Shown here piece by piece: positions 47,870 through 59,465 of a stretch of 64,000 bases of DNA; position 1 is the first letter of the stretch, and each line of letters begins with the position of its first letter. Made by a program: the position numbers and the translations under genes. The DNA comes from Sipunculus nudus (taxonomy: Eukaryota > Annelida > Sipuncula > Golfingiida > Sipunculidae). The stretch spans positions 16,475,382-16,539,381 of the forward strand of contig CM049317.1 of assembly GCA_026874595.1 (NCBI GenBank), read 5' to 3'. A model generated the notes under the pieces. It saw only the letters and a list, made by a program, of their open reading frames with translations. It was not told where the DNA came from and did no database searches.

Positions 47870-49880
47870 TCTAGCTGCTTGATATGTAAAGGGTGGCCCT
47901 TGTATCCGTTCATATCCATGTTAAATAAATACCCTCTCTGGGTCTCAAAGCGTCTTGAATCAAAGTTAGTTTCGGGCCACATGCCACATAGACTAATATA
48001 TCATGGGTCGTGTCGGTGCTTCATATAGCTTCTAGCACTGACGTCCGTGCCTTGCTTTCTTGATCATTCCATTCCAAGCCATCACTTTAATTGGAAGTGG
48101 CTGCCTTGAGACATTTTCCTTTTTTCTAGAAGCAGGAGTATCACCTTATGTAACTGGTTAGATCACGTTATAGAATATTAATGGCACTTATTGATCCTTA
48201 CGTGAATATACTTACATTACATGACCATAGACGTAGAAATACAAATGGTTTAAACGCAGAATGTCAAGGCTACAAAACTATTTTTATTATTTTACTTACC
48301 GGATCTATACCATTTTATGTAAGTTTCTTTTTACTACAGTTTTTTAAGCCGTCTGAAATATATTCATTTGTCATATTTAAAGTGCATTTCCGTCATTATT
48401 TCTAATATTGCTTTGCTTATAAATAAACTATGATGCACATTTTATAATCATACATTCCTTATTACCAATGTATTAATACTGACGGTTAAAAATTATATTT
48501 CATACACATGATATCTCTGCGTGAGAACATGCCAGATAGCCACTCTAATAGTCGTCACTCAATTTTGTTCATAAATGTGGATATACTTATTCTTTTTAAA
48601 CAATAGCGACACGTTTGTATACCTGATATCACTTATACATAATGTGACTATTAGCTGCGATAAGATAAAATACATATTTAATATGAACTGCTCACAATCT
48701 ATATCAAAATAAATACTTATATAAGTATTTGTTAAAAAAATATTATAAGCCTGAACATATTTCTTCCCTTAATTAATATTAAACTTGCTTCAGATTTCAT
48801 TCCATAAGGACAATACAAAAGCATAATTAACGAAGGAATATTCCAAGCGGCCCCTTTTAATTTGCAGGAGATGCTCATTAACATGTTGTTAAAACAATAG
48901 CATTATCTATGCTTGTGCACCTTTTTTATCTCATTTTCTAGATGTAATTGGCACAGCGATTTTAATTAGTTTAAATAAGTGCAAAGTGTATTTAAATATG
49001 AATTATATTGGCTTTATCAAGCTTATAATGTCAGATAGCTCTGTTATTATGCTCAAGGTTCAGTCTAGTGAACATATAGTACATATAAAAAGGTAAAGCA
49101 CAGCAGCTCCCAAAAGTAAACTTTAAAGTTGTATCATTATTAACACAGCAATTAAACGCAGAAGTACCCAGGATAAGATTTCTTTAGGCAGACAAAAGCT
49201 ATAACAGGAATGACCTTTGGCATATATATGTGTGTACGTGTGTCAGGCTTTCCCAGCTTTCCCAGGCATGTGTGATATATGGCAGGTTCATAAGAATATC
49301 CTTATTGGGAAAACGATGTAACAGGAGCTTGAGCTTTTGTCTTATTAACATGATATAACTGGGCTTTGAAAAATCTTAAGAAGGTTGCGGTTAAAATGGT
49401 CGGGGGGGGGGGGGGGGTTAACCTCTCCCTCCCCTTTGACCCGCTTGTTCTACTTAAGATGTATACTTCCTTGCCATTAAAACATATTCAATTCTTCTTT
49501 CATATTGTCCCTATATATGTAACCAGTCATAGATCTTCCAAAATCTGAATCAAGTCCCGTTGATAAGCAAGCATCATCAATGACCATGTCTTCAAGGAAA
49601 AAAATTACAATGTATCAATGTTTTTATTCAGACCCACAAAATAAACGTAAACATAAATATCTGTACATACCATAATAAGATAACATCTGATAGAAAATAT
49701 ATTATATTTTAACTTTTAGAAATAAGCATTGGCCAACATTCCTCATCTCTTTTAATACATGACCCTAACTCCAATAAAAAGCCCGGTTAACGGGTTTATC
49801 AGCTAGTATGCATGTAATACTATTTTTGAAATTATAACTCACAAAATGTATATCAGGTGTGTTGCACCAGAATAAAAATA
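47870..49880. other. Non-coding stretch, nothing recognised
   Basis: AT-rich, with a G16 run at 49402-49417. A donor-like GGTAAGT on the minus strand near 48300 has stops in all upstream frames and was discarded. Confidence 0.35.
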
Positions 49881-49889
49881 ACTAACAGG

Positions 49890-51450
49890 CTTTCCATCTA
49901 TGCACGTTTAATAGCAATAATTCAATTATGGTCGATTGATTACATCGTCCATTAAACGTACATGCAATAACATAAGGTACTAACATTTAAGTATTCCCTT
50001 TAAGGCTTATATCAGAGCTTGTTTTATTCTAACGAGACATCGCTGGGACCGTGATCATAGATACAGCGGAGATCGATTACTCGGGGGAACTTTTACAATG
50101 GTGAATCTCTTTATTAAATAATACTTCAAGAGTATTGACATGAAAGGAGTAATATTATACTAACCGTTCGGCTTAAAATAACGACAGCTTGAACATTGTC
50201 ATGAGAACAATCAAGGAAGCAAACCAGGGTTTTTAAGATAACTTTTCTATTATATTACACGAAGAATGATCTGTTTTATATCCTATATCATCAGCCATTT
50301 CATATCTTTAAGAAAAATATTGCATTGAAGTGCTTCTTCATATGGTGTCGTGTTCTTAAAGATAACATATCGAGCCATGATCACTTTTGTTCAGGTAGAC
50401 ATTTGCCAAAAGAAATGCAAATGTTTAACTCCCTTTGATTCTAAGAACAGATGAGCGTGGGTAATGAACCATAACAACAAAAGGCACAAGCTCACTGTAG
50501 CAACTGGTAGCATTGTAATTCATCTTATCTCCAAGTCACTGATGTTTACTTGATCCGTTTGTTACAAAATGGGAAATTCTCAAAACATTCTACCCAAAGG
50601 TAAAAGTTATCGCTCGAGAAGCGTGTCTAATGATGCCGAACAGTTTTGCTCGTTACCATAATTGCGTCCAATTAAAATAGGTTCGGAATTAATGAAACAC
50701 AAATTGCTTGACAAACTTGGTTGAATTGTATAGCATAGGTCCCCCTTTATTATTTTCTTTGCCCCATAGAAGCTGTAAGCTTAAGATATATGCATGTTTG
50801 TGTTACCTAGGATGTGTCTTTGCCTCCAGGATGTTTAATGAAAAGGTTTCTGTGATTTCCTGTAAATAATAACAATAAAAAGAATAGTTTTAATAATTTT
50901 AAAGTAAAAGGTCATCCCTTCCTTCCTTGCGTCCAACATGAAGATAATATCTTCCATCACAGCAGCACAGCTAATGTTTATAATGAAGATGAAGACGAGG
51001 AACATGGTCATAATCTATATGCCAGCGACATCTTCCTTTCAACGTTCATATGTTTTCTGTCTGAAGTCCAAAAGGTTACGCTGAAGACGCTTTAAACCCA
51101 GTGGTGTTTGGACAGCTTAGACTGTGTAGTTACGAAAAAGTCGTCCATTATTTAATAAGTGTAATGACGTAGACGGTTAAGCTTTGAGTGGAGCTGCCAA
51201 GCACTCGTTTATTTAGATTTTGCGTCACCTTTGGAGTGTGAAGCGCAGGAACCTGAGCCGCTTACCAGGAAGTGTACAGAGGCCTGATAGGTAGAGGATA
51301 GGGACTGCGAATAGGCAGCATAGAAACGAAAACACGAGAATGAATTAAGGGAGGTCAGGGATACATTCCCATAGCGAAGCGCCAGGTGATGCTGCACGTG
51401 CAGAACTTCAGTCAATAAAAATGTCTCTTTTCGGATAGCACCAGAGGTCA
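49890..51450. repeat. Unclassified diverged repeat, copy B
   Basis: This is the same family as 42320-43594, in the same orientation, offset by about 7.5 kb. Anchors run from cgtccattaaac (49948, cf. 42371) through gatacagcggagatcgatta, taaccgttcgg, gaagtgcttcttca, gtcactgatgtttacttg, gagaagcgtgtctaatgatgcc and gctgccaagcactcg (51194, cf. ctgccaagcacctg at 43391). Confidence 0.6.
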
Positions 51451-51907
51451 AAGCCCGAAGAAATGGATTTTGTAACAAGAGGAATGAGATGACTGGAGCT
51501 TACACATACACCATACACCCAAGAAATGGCCAAGGCGTGTGTAACGTGAACAAAAAAAAAAAAAACAAAAAAAAAACTAGACGACCAGAGGTCGAGCGCT
51601 TGCCGGAAGTTGAAATGACAGACAGACGGGCAGACAGAACATATTGTGGGTTTTCTATCATTTGAATGACCCTCAGCGTTTGCTGAGAAGTTTGGGCCTG
51701 TAGAATGACATATCAGACAAAACAACGAGGAAGTAGACAAAGCTGACCACAAAAGACGAACAGAGAGACCAACTGACACATCTGTGATAACAGATAACCA
51801 GACAAAAGTGTCAAGGTAAAGAAGAGCAAATGAGCGATAGTTTATGTAGGTAAGGTTTAAAATTTTGGAGATATGGCCAAAACATGATAGGTTGGGGAGG
51901 TAAAAGT

Positions 51908-51930
51908 GCAGCGCCCCCTAGTGGCCATAT
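51908..51930 (-). promoter_or_regulatory. CTCF-like motif, unit 1
   Basis: The minus strand reads ATGGCCACTAGGGGGCGCTG, nearly the vertebrate CTCF core (GGCCACCAGGGGGCGCTA). It is repeated in weaker form 331 bp later. CTCF is conserved in bilaterians, but binding here is untested. Confidence 0.45.
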
Positions 51931-52238
51931 CCGGAAAATGAAAAATACGTTTTGAGATATTTCTGTAAAACATAATATGCATCAGTTTTCAAATGCTTCT
52001 TTAAAAACTGTGGCCTGTAGAATGCTATATGTGAGACCAAGAACCAGCAAGCAGGCGAATTTGAGGACAACTGACAAACAGACGGACACACTGACAAAGT
52101 GACACAAGATTGAGACAAGATAACATTATCAGTTTATGGAGAAGAATCAAAGGAAGAAAATAAGCTATAGTTTATGTAATTGAGGCTTTGGGTTTTAGAG
52201 ATATGGCCAATGTAATGATATGTGTGTGAGGGTCATGT

Positions 52239-52261
52239 GCAGCGCCCCCTAGCAGCCATAT
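52239..52261 (-). promoter_or_regulatory. CTCF-like motif, unit 2
   Basis: The minus strand reads ATGGCTGCTAGGGGGCGCTG. The AGGGGGCGCTG half is identical to unit 1. The flanking GGCCAC has changed to GGCTGC, so the match is weaker. Confidence 0.35.
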
Positions 52262-52985
52262 TAAAAAAATGAAAAATCAATTTCCAGATACTAATATAGG
52301 ACTTACGATATGTCAGTTTCAAAAAGATTCCTGCAATAATGTGGCCTTTGGCACAAGATGAATGAAATCTCGAAATATATCTATTCACGAGATTTTTTAC
52401 GAGATATTGTAAGACTTGTAATAAAATCTTGTAGTACCAGTTAAATGCTATCTGATGCAAAAACTAGACATCTCTAGCCTTAAAACTGACAAAGTTAGAA
52501 AAATAAGACCCCTTATTTTCGAATATCATGAATTTTCCCCGAAAAATTTGTAACCATGGTTACGACAAATTTGAGTCAGCTTCATACCCGATGACAGGCC
52601 TTGAAATGCCAATTAAAATGAGCTATGTTTGAAGTAGATACGACTAATAGTAACAAAGATATGAAGCAAAAACCATTTTAAGAAATGTTGATGACCTTGA
52701 CCTTGAACCTATATCGCCCAAAAACAATAGGCCTCCAGGACTTTTGCTTGTCTTCTAGCTGTATAAGTTTAAAGACAATTGACTTAAAATTGTGGCCTGT
52801 TGAGAGCACACAGACAGACAAACAAACAGACAAATAGACATCCGCGACTGACCAACCTGCTTGCAGAAATCGAAGATTTCCGGCAAGCAATAAAATAAAA
52901 TAAAGTAACAATTCACTTGAGATGATGTACCACACAGTCGTGACAATATTTTCCACTGAGTCCAATTTATGCACACAATACATCC

Positions 52986-53955
52986 TGCTTAATCCTTATA
53001 CAGTAACTTGTTATTTCTACATCACTAGGAATGTTTTCTAATCAATAAAGCGGATCCACTGGTCACATGACCGTCTCGCACATGACGGTCTAGGAATATA
53101 GCCCTGTTTCTATGTACTCAGCGACAACGAACACTGGCGTTTCCATCCGCCGGACAAATCACAAGTTCACCACAGTGTCTCTCCCAGAATATCACCTCAC
53201 CAAAAACAGACTGATAGGCTAAAAGCCTCATGTGTCGTATCACATGGACAATGTTCGTACGGCACGCAGCCTCCACTGTCAAGCTCTTTACAACGGCTGA
53301 TGATAATCAGCTATTAACAAGTCCTTTTGTAAACATAACTCATCAGTCCATTTGTGAGCTACGCTTGCCGCCTTCAGAATATGACTCTCGATACACCGGA
53401 AAACCGTCCCTCTACTGATCGACTCTCTGACAATCCCTGACAATCCACTCGACCGTAAAACTCCTAGATGCCAATTCGTAGATTGCTGACCTAGATAGTT
53501 TTTCTCCTGGTGCTCTGGGCATATACACGCATGACTACGCCATACATCCTGACCGCCTCTGGCCTACCGTCTTTTATTATTATGGAGACCTGTCGGTCAA
53601 TGCATGGATAGTAAATGGGCACGCCTCCTTAGACCTGAGTATGAGAAAATCATGCTTGCACTTGCTTTGTCTCTGAAATCTACATTAAACAATGTTATTA
53701 TAAAACACTGTCTAGACTAGCTTTCACAAGGCTGCGAGAAACAATTCTCTCGGAGTCACGACTGACCTAAAACTATCATCACTTAAAACTCCTGGGTTCC
53801 ATAAAGCTACGTTCATGTGCTCAAATCGGTACATGGTTTTGTATATTGATATACATCCATTTAGAGAAACAATCATCTGGTTATCGTATACACACTTAAA
53901 AGTGAAACATCACAATACATGTAAATAATAAAAACGTTATAGCTCTCTGGTGTCA
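52986..53955 (-). mobile_element. Probable 3' LTR of a Ty3/Gypsy element
   Basis: On the minus strand a purine tract (TTTTGAGGGAGGAG, plus 53959-53972) is followed by TGACACCAG, the expected order of polypurine tract and 3' LTR start. A CA end at 52986 (ggattaagca) would give an LTR of about 970 bp. The exact end is not proven because the second LTR is absent. Confidence 0.4.
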
Positions 53956-54059
53956 TTACTCCTCCCTCAAAAGGGAAAAACACATTATTTTCTCGATACG
54001 CATTACTGATCCATTATATACAATGATTAAACATTCAATAATAAATCTCAATTGTAAGG

Positions 54060-54705
54060 TAATTTCTCTTTCTAGCTAGAAACTTTCTGCTTTCACCCCA
54101 CCGTGGCCCTGCATAAGGAATCTCCCGATTCCGACATTCGACATACGACGCCTCGCATTTCAAGTAGATACGCTTACTGAAATCGGGTGGGGGTGGGGAG
54201 GGGGAGGGGTCAGCTTTTTTTCAGCTTTAAGTGTACAGTAGGCATTCTCATGGGTCCCTTTCCAATTTAATTTATTTGACTGTCCTTTTCTCGTAAGGGC
54301 AATCGGAACTGCTATTTCGGCGTAGTTCCGCACAAACTTCCCGTCAAGTCAGTTAGTCTTAGAAAGGCTCGCAAGGCCTTCTTTGATTTTGGCCTTTCTA
54401 CGCTCTGGATTTTCCTGAGCAGTGTAGGGCCGGTCGCCAAAAACCCGATGCCTAAAAGCCTTTTTACATGTTAGTCCAATGTTTCCGCGTCTACTTCCGT
54501 GTACAGTTATCGCATCATGCAAGTAAACACTGCGCCCGCAGTCACTTAACCAAATGGCACTTCCCTGAACTGGTCAATTCTGTGAGGCGTTATGAAGCAG
54601 TTTTGTCCTTAGATTCCTCTGACATCGGAATCTGCCAGTAGCCTTTGCTCAGATCCATCATGGTTAAGTATCTACTGTTGATTACCTCTGAGACCATATC
54701 TTATT
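54060..54705 (-). mobile_element. Ty3/Gypsy pol remnant (RT and RNase H), frameshifted
   Basis: The minus strand reads, in pieces across frames, EVINSRYLTMMDLSKGYWQI (about 54690-54630, the Gypsy RT hallmark), then a block ending REVPFG (about 54565). The thumb part is LGHRV followed by RPYTAQE (about 54420-54450). The connection is NYAEIAVPIALTRKGQSNK (about 54270-54335), followed by WKGTHENAYCTLKA. An RNase H-like part (ESRKFLARKRNYLTIE, about 54075-54120) completes it. Frameshifts and stops interrupt it, the integrase is missing, and RNase H runs almost directly into the putative LTR. The 5' side stops at about 54700, where repeat copy C begins. Confidence 0.75.
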
Positions 54706-55400
54706 TTATTACACGTAGACAAATCGATTTTACATCCCATAATAAATTCTCAAAGAAATATATTGCATTGAATATGGTGTCATCTGGTGTCGTGTGCCAC
54801 AGAATGACATATCGAGACAATGTCACATTGGTTTAGGCATTATTTCCCAAATAAATGCGGATATCTAAATTTGCTTTGATTTCAAGAATAGATGAGCCTT
54901 CCAAATAAATCAGAAATCCACAACAAATTGCACGAGCTCGCTCAAGGTATTAACCATATGTGTTTTCAGAAAAAAAACCTTGTAGCAACTCGCAGCAATG
55001 TACTTTATTTGATGTAAAAGTCACTGGTGTTTACCTGTTCCGTTTATTAAAAACGGGAAATTTTATAAAGCGTTCGACTGAGGTAACAGGTATCGTGTCT
55101 AATGAGAAGCGTGTCTAATGATGCAGTGCAGTTTTACTCATAACGATATTGCGTCCAAATTAAATAGGTTTCAGAAAAAAAAAATCAGTGCTTAACAAAC
55201 TTGGTAATTTATGAAGCGTATGTCCCTCTTGTTAGTCCTTTTGCCATCTTCAGTACAAACCTATTATTTTGAGAGATAAACTTGCAGCAGCTTAGTGTCG
55301 GGTACTGTAACATTAGTATATACAGACTGTGCTTTTACGGACAAGTTGGTTTAGATAGATGGTTTAGCTTTGAGTGCAGCTGCAAAGCGTCCAAATTCAA
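54706..55400. repeat. Unclassified diverged repeat, copy C
   Basis: It matches copies A and B from about ttattacacgtag (54709, cf. 42690) through tttgatttcaagaatagatgag (54876) and gtcactggtgtttacctg (55019, cf. 43010). It continues through gagaagcgtgtctaatgatgca (55108) and agtgtcgggta (55291) to ttgagtgcagctgcaaagcg (55370, cf. 51185). The Gypsy remnant abuts its left edge, which suggests that the retrotransposon inserted into it or was joined to it. Confidence 0.6.
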
Positions 55401-57120
55401 GGGACATTTTGAGGATTAATAATATCCTATTTTATCACAACACAGTTCGCTTTTGCTTTATACAAAAGTTTCTAGACGAAACCATCCCAGCACACGCTCT
55501 CAGTACCTGCCCTTTGAACCTTTGTTATGGTTTGGCGTGTTAGTAAACGCAGTCTACGCGTTTACATTAACAAGGCTGCGTTTCTAGAGGTCCGACTTTG
55601 CGCATGGGTGACAGATCGCAAGCAAAATTCGTAACAAACTAGTCCATACATAGACCTCCACGTCCTCTCGTTAAGTATTAATGGCGCAAATGAGTAGCGA
55701 AAGTAACAGTATTAATGGTAGTTCATCCCTGGAGAAGGGACCTCTTATTAGGACTGGTTAGATTTTCGCTATAAAATCCCCATTACAACCTTTGCAATTA
55801 TGGCAAGTTTATTCTATCTGTAGTGCTGGAACAGCTGAATCCACAGGATTTTAATACTATGTTTGTACCGATTTGGAGGTATCACTACCATCACTGGGCC
55901 TCTCCATTGTCAAACGTCTAAACGATCAAACGTTTCCTATTAAACTGGTTACCCCTTACTTGCCAATCCACCTAAAGTATGCATTAATCGTCCAGTCACA
56001 GAAGGCACAATGAATAGGACACTGTACATCCGATCACTTGTCTAATTGCATGGGATGTAACTCTTTGCGGGAGACGCTCTGTTACAAAAGAGACATTGTC
56101 ATTTTTCTTTAACCTAAACAATATCTTCTAGTTTTAATAGACCATGTAATTTCAGATTAAAAAAATACAAAAAACTGGCTTTATCAAAACGTGTTAGGTT
56201 GAATGGACTGTCACATCCGATACTAGTACATTGATGGCACAGTCAATAAGTCAGTATAAGTGTTCCAATTATACATGAGGTGATTTAATTAACTGGTCAT
56301 TTTTATATAGAGAAATAAGATTGCTTATAAGAATATTGACATTACATGAACGTCATAATTACTAAATCAGCACCGAACTATATTTGTTTATTATAGCATG
56401 CCTTTTGATTCCCAAAGGTACTAAACCTCAACGTGATCTATTTGTCATTAGTAATTAAATTTGAAATGAGATAACCATGAAATTGATTATTCTTGAGAGG
56501 ACACATCATTTAGTTTGTCTTGACATTGATATTGATTAAATTTTCGGAAGGTCCATTTTATCTAGGAGATCTAAAGCCCCCTGTGTCATATGGGTAGGTC
56601 AATTCGACAGCGCAATCATTAAACGGTGTTTTTTTTAATATTTCTTAATTCTTATTGACAATGTGTTAACGGGGGATGTTCTAAGTCTCGGCAAAATGTG
56701 TCTATTTCCTTCTTGGCTTGCAACGCCTTATTTGAATCGATATGACCGTGACCAGTTAAGAGGCTAGGGGTCATGAATGGTTGATGTTCGTTCGTAAATC
56801 CAGAGACTCTTTAAAACTGGACACGTCATATCTTTCAACCACCATGAACATTGCTCAATCTTCTACATGGTGTTATATTCCTACAATATTACCATGCCAT
56901 ATTTAAACAATATTTTGCACCTCTTGCCTTGTATCATCTAATTCTTGAGTTATATTTAGCCAAAACACTGCATATTAAGCTATTGCTCGGTCGATCTGTC
57001 AACAAATAACTTAATATTTAACACTCCAAATTTCAATTTAAGATTTGTTTCGCACTAGATCTGATTTTGATTTGTTTGTCATAGGATAAGTGTGTGGTCT
57101 GTCGTTCCCGGGTCAGAAGG
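55400..57120. other. Non-coding stretch, nothing recognised
   Basis: AT-rich sequence with no frame of note and no recognised repeat. Confidence 0.35.
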
Positions 57121-57129
57121 TTAGAGTAA

Positions 57130-57712
57130 TAATAATAAGTGATAATACTAATTTATTGAAAAAAATTGTACATAATATTTGTTGATTTAAATTCAGTGAC
57201 CTACATGAGTCAGACCATCTTCAATTAATGAAAAAGCGTTACAGCAAGAAACATGTTCAAGAAGTTTAAATGAGTTTTCCGCATTAAGACAAAGGTAAGA
57301 CCTAGCAGATGCATAAAGTTCTTGGCAGTCCTCCATTTAGCAGATGTGCACTTAACGCTGCTGATGACGATATATGTAAAGACAAGACGTTTAAATAGAA
57401 AGGATTGAGTACACGGACATCAAAGATCGTTGACCAAGCTCTCCCGAACCCTATCGCCCGCTCCCCTGCTTATCTTGACATCTCATTAATCCCCAAAGGG
57501 AGATTTTCCCGGTACGACGTGGTCTGCACTCGTGAGAACAAACCCTTTTTCGAATTATTTTAACCAACGGAAGTCAATTTTCCTATTCTGCGCACTTGAT
57601 AATTTTCAAACACATTTATGCCCATACCAGCGTGTTTGGATGCTCGCTCGCCGGTTGCTGTACTGTGCATGATGCAAGGCCGAGAAGTCACTGAGTACGA
57701 AGATATGGGCAT
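57130..57712 (-). terminator. Possible 3' UTR with poly(A) signal of the minus-strand gene
   Basis: It lies downstream of the proposed stop at 57713. AATAAA on the minus strand corresponds to plus 57152-57157, about 555 nt after the stop. AATAAA is frequent in AT-rich DNA, so support is weak. Confidence 0.2.
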
Positions 57713-57860
57713 TCATAAGACCGCGTGCTTAAGTATTTTTTCAGTTACAAAGGTCAATATTACAGTTATCCGATAATACTCTTTCAAATTACCATTTGGA
57801 CGCATTTGCTGTTTCAAATAAGCAAAATTCTTGTCGGACAAATGAGAAATGACGCTTTTA
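57713..57860 (-). CDS. Proposed last coding exon of an unidentified minus-strand gene
   Basis: The acceptor (atgcctctgag, with pyrimidine-rich sequence including a C10 run upstream) ends at 57861. The first base completes the split codon of the exon ending at 58955 (GG plus T, glycine). The frame then reads KSVISHLSDKNFAYLKQQ... and ends ...TEKILKHAVL at TGA (57713-57715). That gives 48 residues after the split codon. The composition is basic and helix-prone with no recognised domain. Phase agreement with the preceding exon supports the model, but could occur by chance one time in three. Confidence 0.35.
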
Positions 57861-58954
57861 CTCAGAGGCATCAGGGTCAGTGAAAATAGGGGGGATGGGG
57901 GGGGGGTGTCCACTGCGAGATTTAATACCGTTGAAAGACTAGCGTCATATTATTGTTAAAGAAAAATGAATTCTGGCATTTTTTAACCTTTATGCAAACT
58001 ATGTCAACCAAATTTATACTATGTGCTTACTTTTGATGTTACCACCAGTTGTCATTCCATGTGTAACAACTAAGGCATTTAATTTGCCTGATTATCAGCG
58101 CCAAGGCAAGCGGCGGGGGTTATATTTTGACGGCATTTGGTTTGTTTATCTGTTAGCAAATTTACTCAAAAAAGGTCAGGATAGCTCGGCAATTATACAA
58201 GGAACAAATGATAACATTTTTGGGTGATAGCCCGCGTAAATGACCCCGAGTGATTATTTTATGGGGTTTTAAAGAACATTTTTGACGCGGAAGCGTAGCA
58301 GGATAAATGACGTCACTCCAGGTGTACATGCCATTTCCCTGAAAAATGTCAGTAAATCAACGTACGGCATTTGGAAATAGGTTGACTTGATTTTAGTATA
58401 CAGGCAAAAGGCTAAATGTCAAACCCTTGCAAAGACTGGGTCTAGCTTCAAACTAATCTACCTCTCGCTTGCGCCACTTAAGATGACATATATGCCATGT
58501 AAGTGTAATTTTGTATTTGTAATTTTGCTCTATGAACTCGGTATGTTGGTATAACAGTCGCTTCTCTGTAAAGGATATAGCTCATCTATATGCTCGGGTG
58601 AGTTGTAGAATCGTCTTTAAAATAAGGCTGATTTAATATATTTTGTTCGGTCCTCGAATTATTCCATTTTGCATTCTAGACAAGAAATACTGCTTTGATT
58701 GCATATCCGATAGTGTGTTGAAACTTGCCGAGTATTTGTTGTATAATATACATGTAATTGCAAAAAAATATACGAAAAGAAAAATAATAGACAGACACTT
58801 GATTAAAACAAACAAAGGAACACGAATACATTTGCCCCCGATCTTACCTGTTTATATATAATTCGTTGGACATCTGTGCACTTTATTTGTTTTTGCAAGA
58901 TTTATTCTTGCAAGATTTAACGAAGCTCACAAATTCATTCATTAGTATTCTTAC

Positions 58955-59291
58955 CCGAAATATTTTCTCTTTGTATCATCCGTCCTCTCTTCAACCGTTT
59001 TGGCATTCCCTTCAGGGATCTCAAAAGTGTCACCTTTTCTGAAGCAAATGAAGCAAACACTCATTTCCAATGGTCTCGGTGATTCAATAATTGTCCAAGG
59101 ATATAGTTTGGATAGCCACTCGTGTAAACTATACCCTGCGATGTGCAGTCTCTCTTCCGATAACATAGGTGATTTGTTCCAATTAAGGGAAACATCGCTA
59201 ACGTTATTCGCTTTACAAAGAATCCTGGAATCCATCACCGGTGGGATGGCTTTTCGATTATTTCGTAATGCCCATATGTTCTTGTATAGAT
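58955..59291 (-). CDS. Proposed middle coding exon of an unidentified minus-strand gene
   Basis: This is the best-supported exon of the model. The acceptor (catacgttatcag) ends at 59292. The frame is open for 111 codons plus split codons at both ends. The donor is GG then GTAAGA (GT at 58954-58953), and the first in-frame stop lies inside the donor itself, as expected for a true exon border. The product includes KAIPPVMDSRILCKANN, a GYSLHEWLSKLYPW segment and a charged end (TVEERTDDTKRKYF). Codon use is mixed and unlike the AT-rich background. The opposite strand is also open here (59000-59326), as often happens antisense to coding sequence. I do not recognise the family. Confidence 0.42.
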
Positions 59292-59465
59292 CTGATAACG
59301 TATGCTACCCGACCTGTAGTGCATAATGAAAAATCCAATATCTCTTTGTAGAACAGATAGTCAATACAACGACCTTGTCCAATATATCTTAAGAAAAACA
59401 AAATATTCACGAATTATTTTAAAGTGAAGTTCCTTTTTGACAATAAAATATGCTTTTCTTTACAC

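Larger units (their letters stand above)
51577..52890. mobile_element. Tandem-core element with palindromic 3' end (Helitron-like / HINE-like candidate)
   Basis: It begins after an A-rich stretch with ...GAGGTCGAGCGCTTGCCGGAA and ends with CTTGCAGAAATC gaa GATTTCCGGCAAG. That end is a near-perfect hairpin whose outer sequence (CTTGCCGGAA) is the inverse of the left-end motif. Inside are repeated units anchored by GGCCTGTAGAATG-like words at 51695, 52012, 52343 and 52794 (spacings 317, 331 and 451). Each unit has an ACAGAC-rich patch, and two have a GCGCCCCCTAG box. Tandem cores plus a terminal hairpin recall bivalve 'pearl' / non-autonomous Helentron elements, but no Rep/helicase is present and the class is an inference. 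Confidence 0.5.

Noticed and set aside
48298-48358. 61-nt minus-strand exon between an acceptor and GTAAGT donor
   Set aside because: All three frames contain stops.
51408-51779. 123-codon minus-strand frame with SVCPSVC and a poly-F stretch
   Set aside because: It arises from the ACAGACAGACGG-rich patch and the A-rich tract of the tandem-core element.
58844-58878. Minus-strand donor CAG/GTAAGATC that could add a 26-nt microexon to the 57.7-59.6 kb gene
   Set aside because: Including it introduces an immediate stop. Direct joining of 58955 to 57860 keeps the frame.
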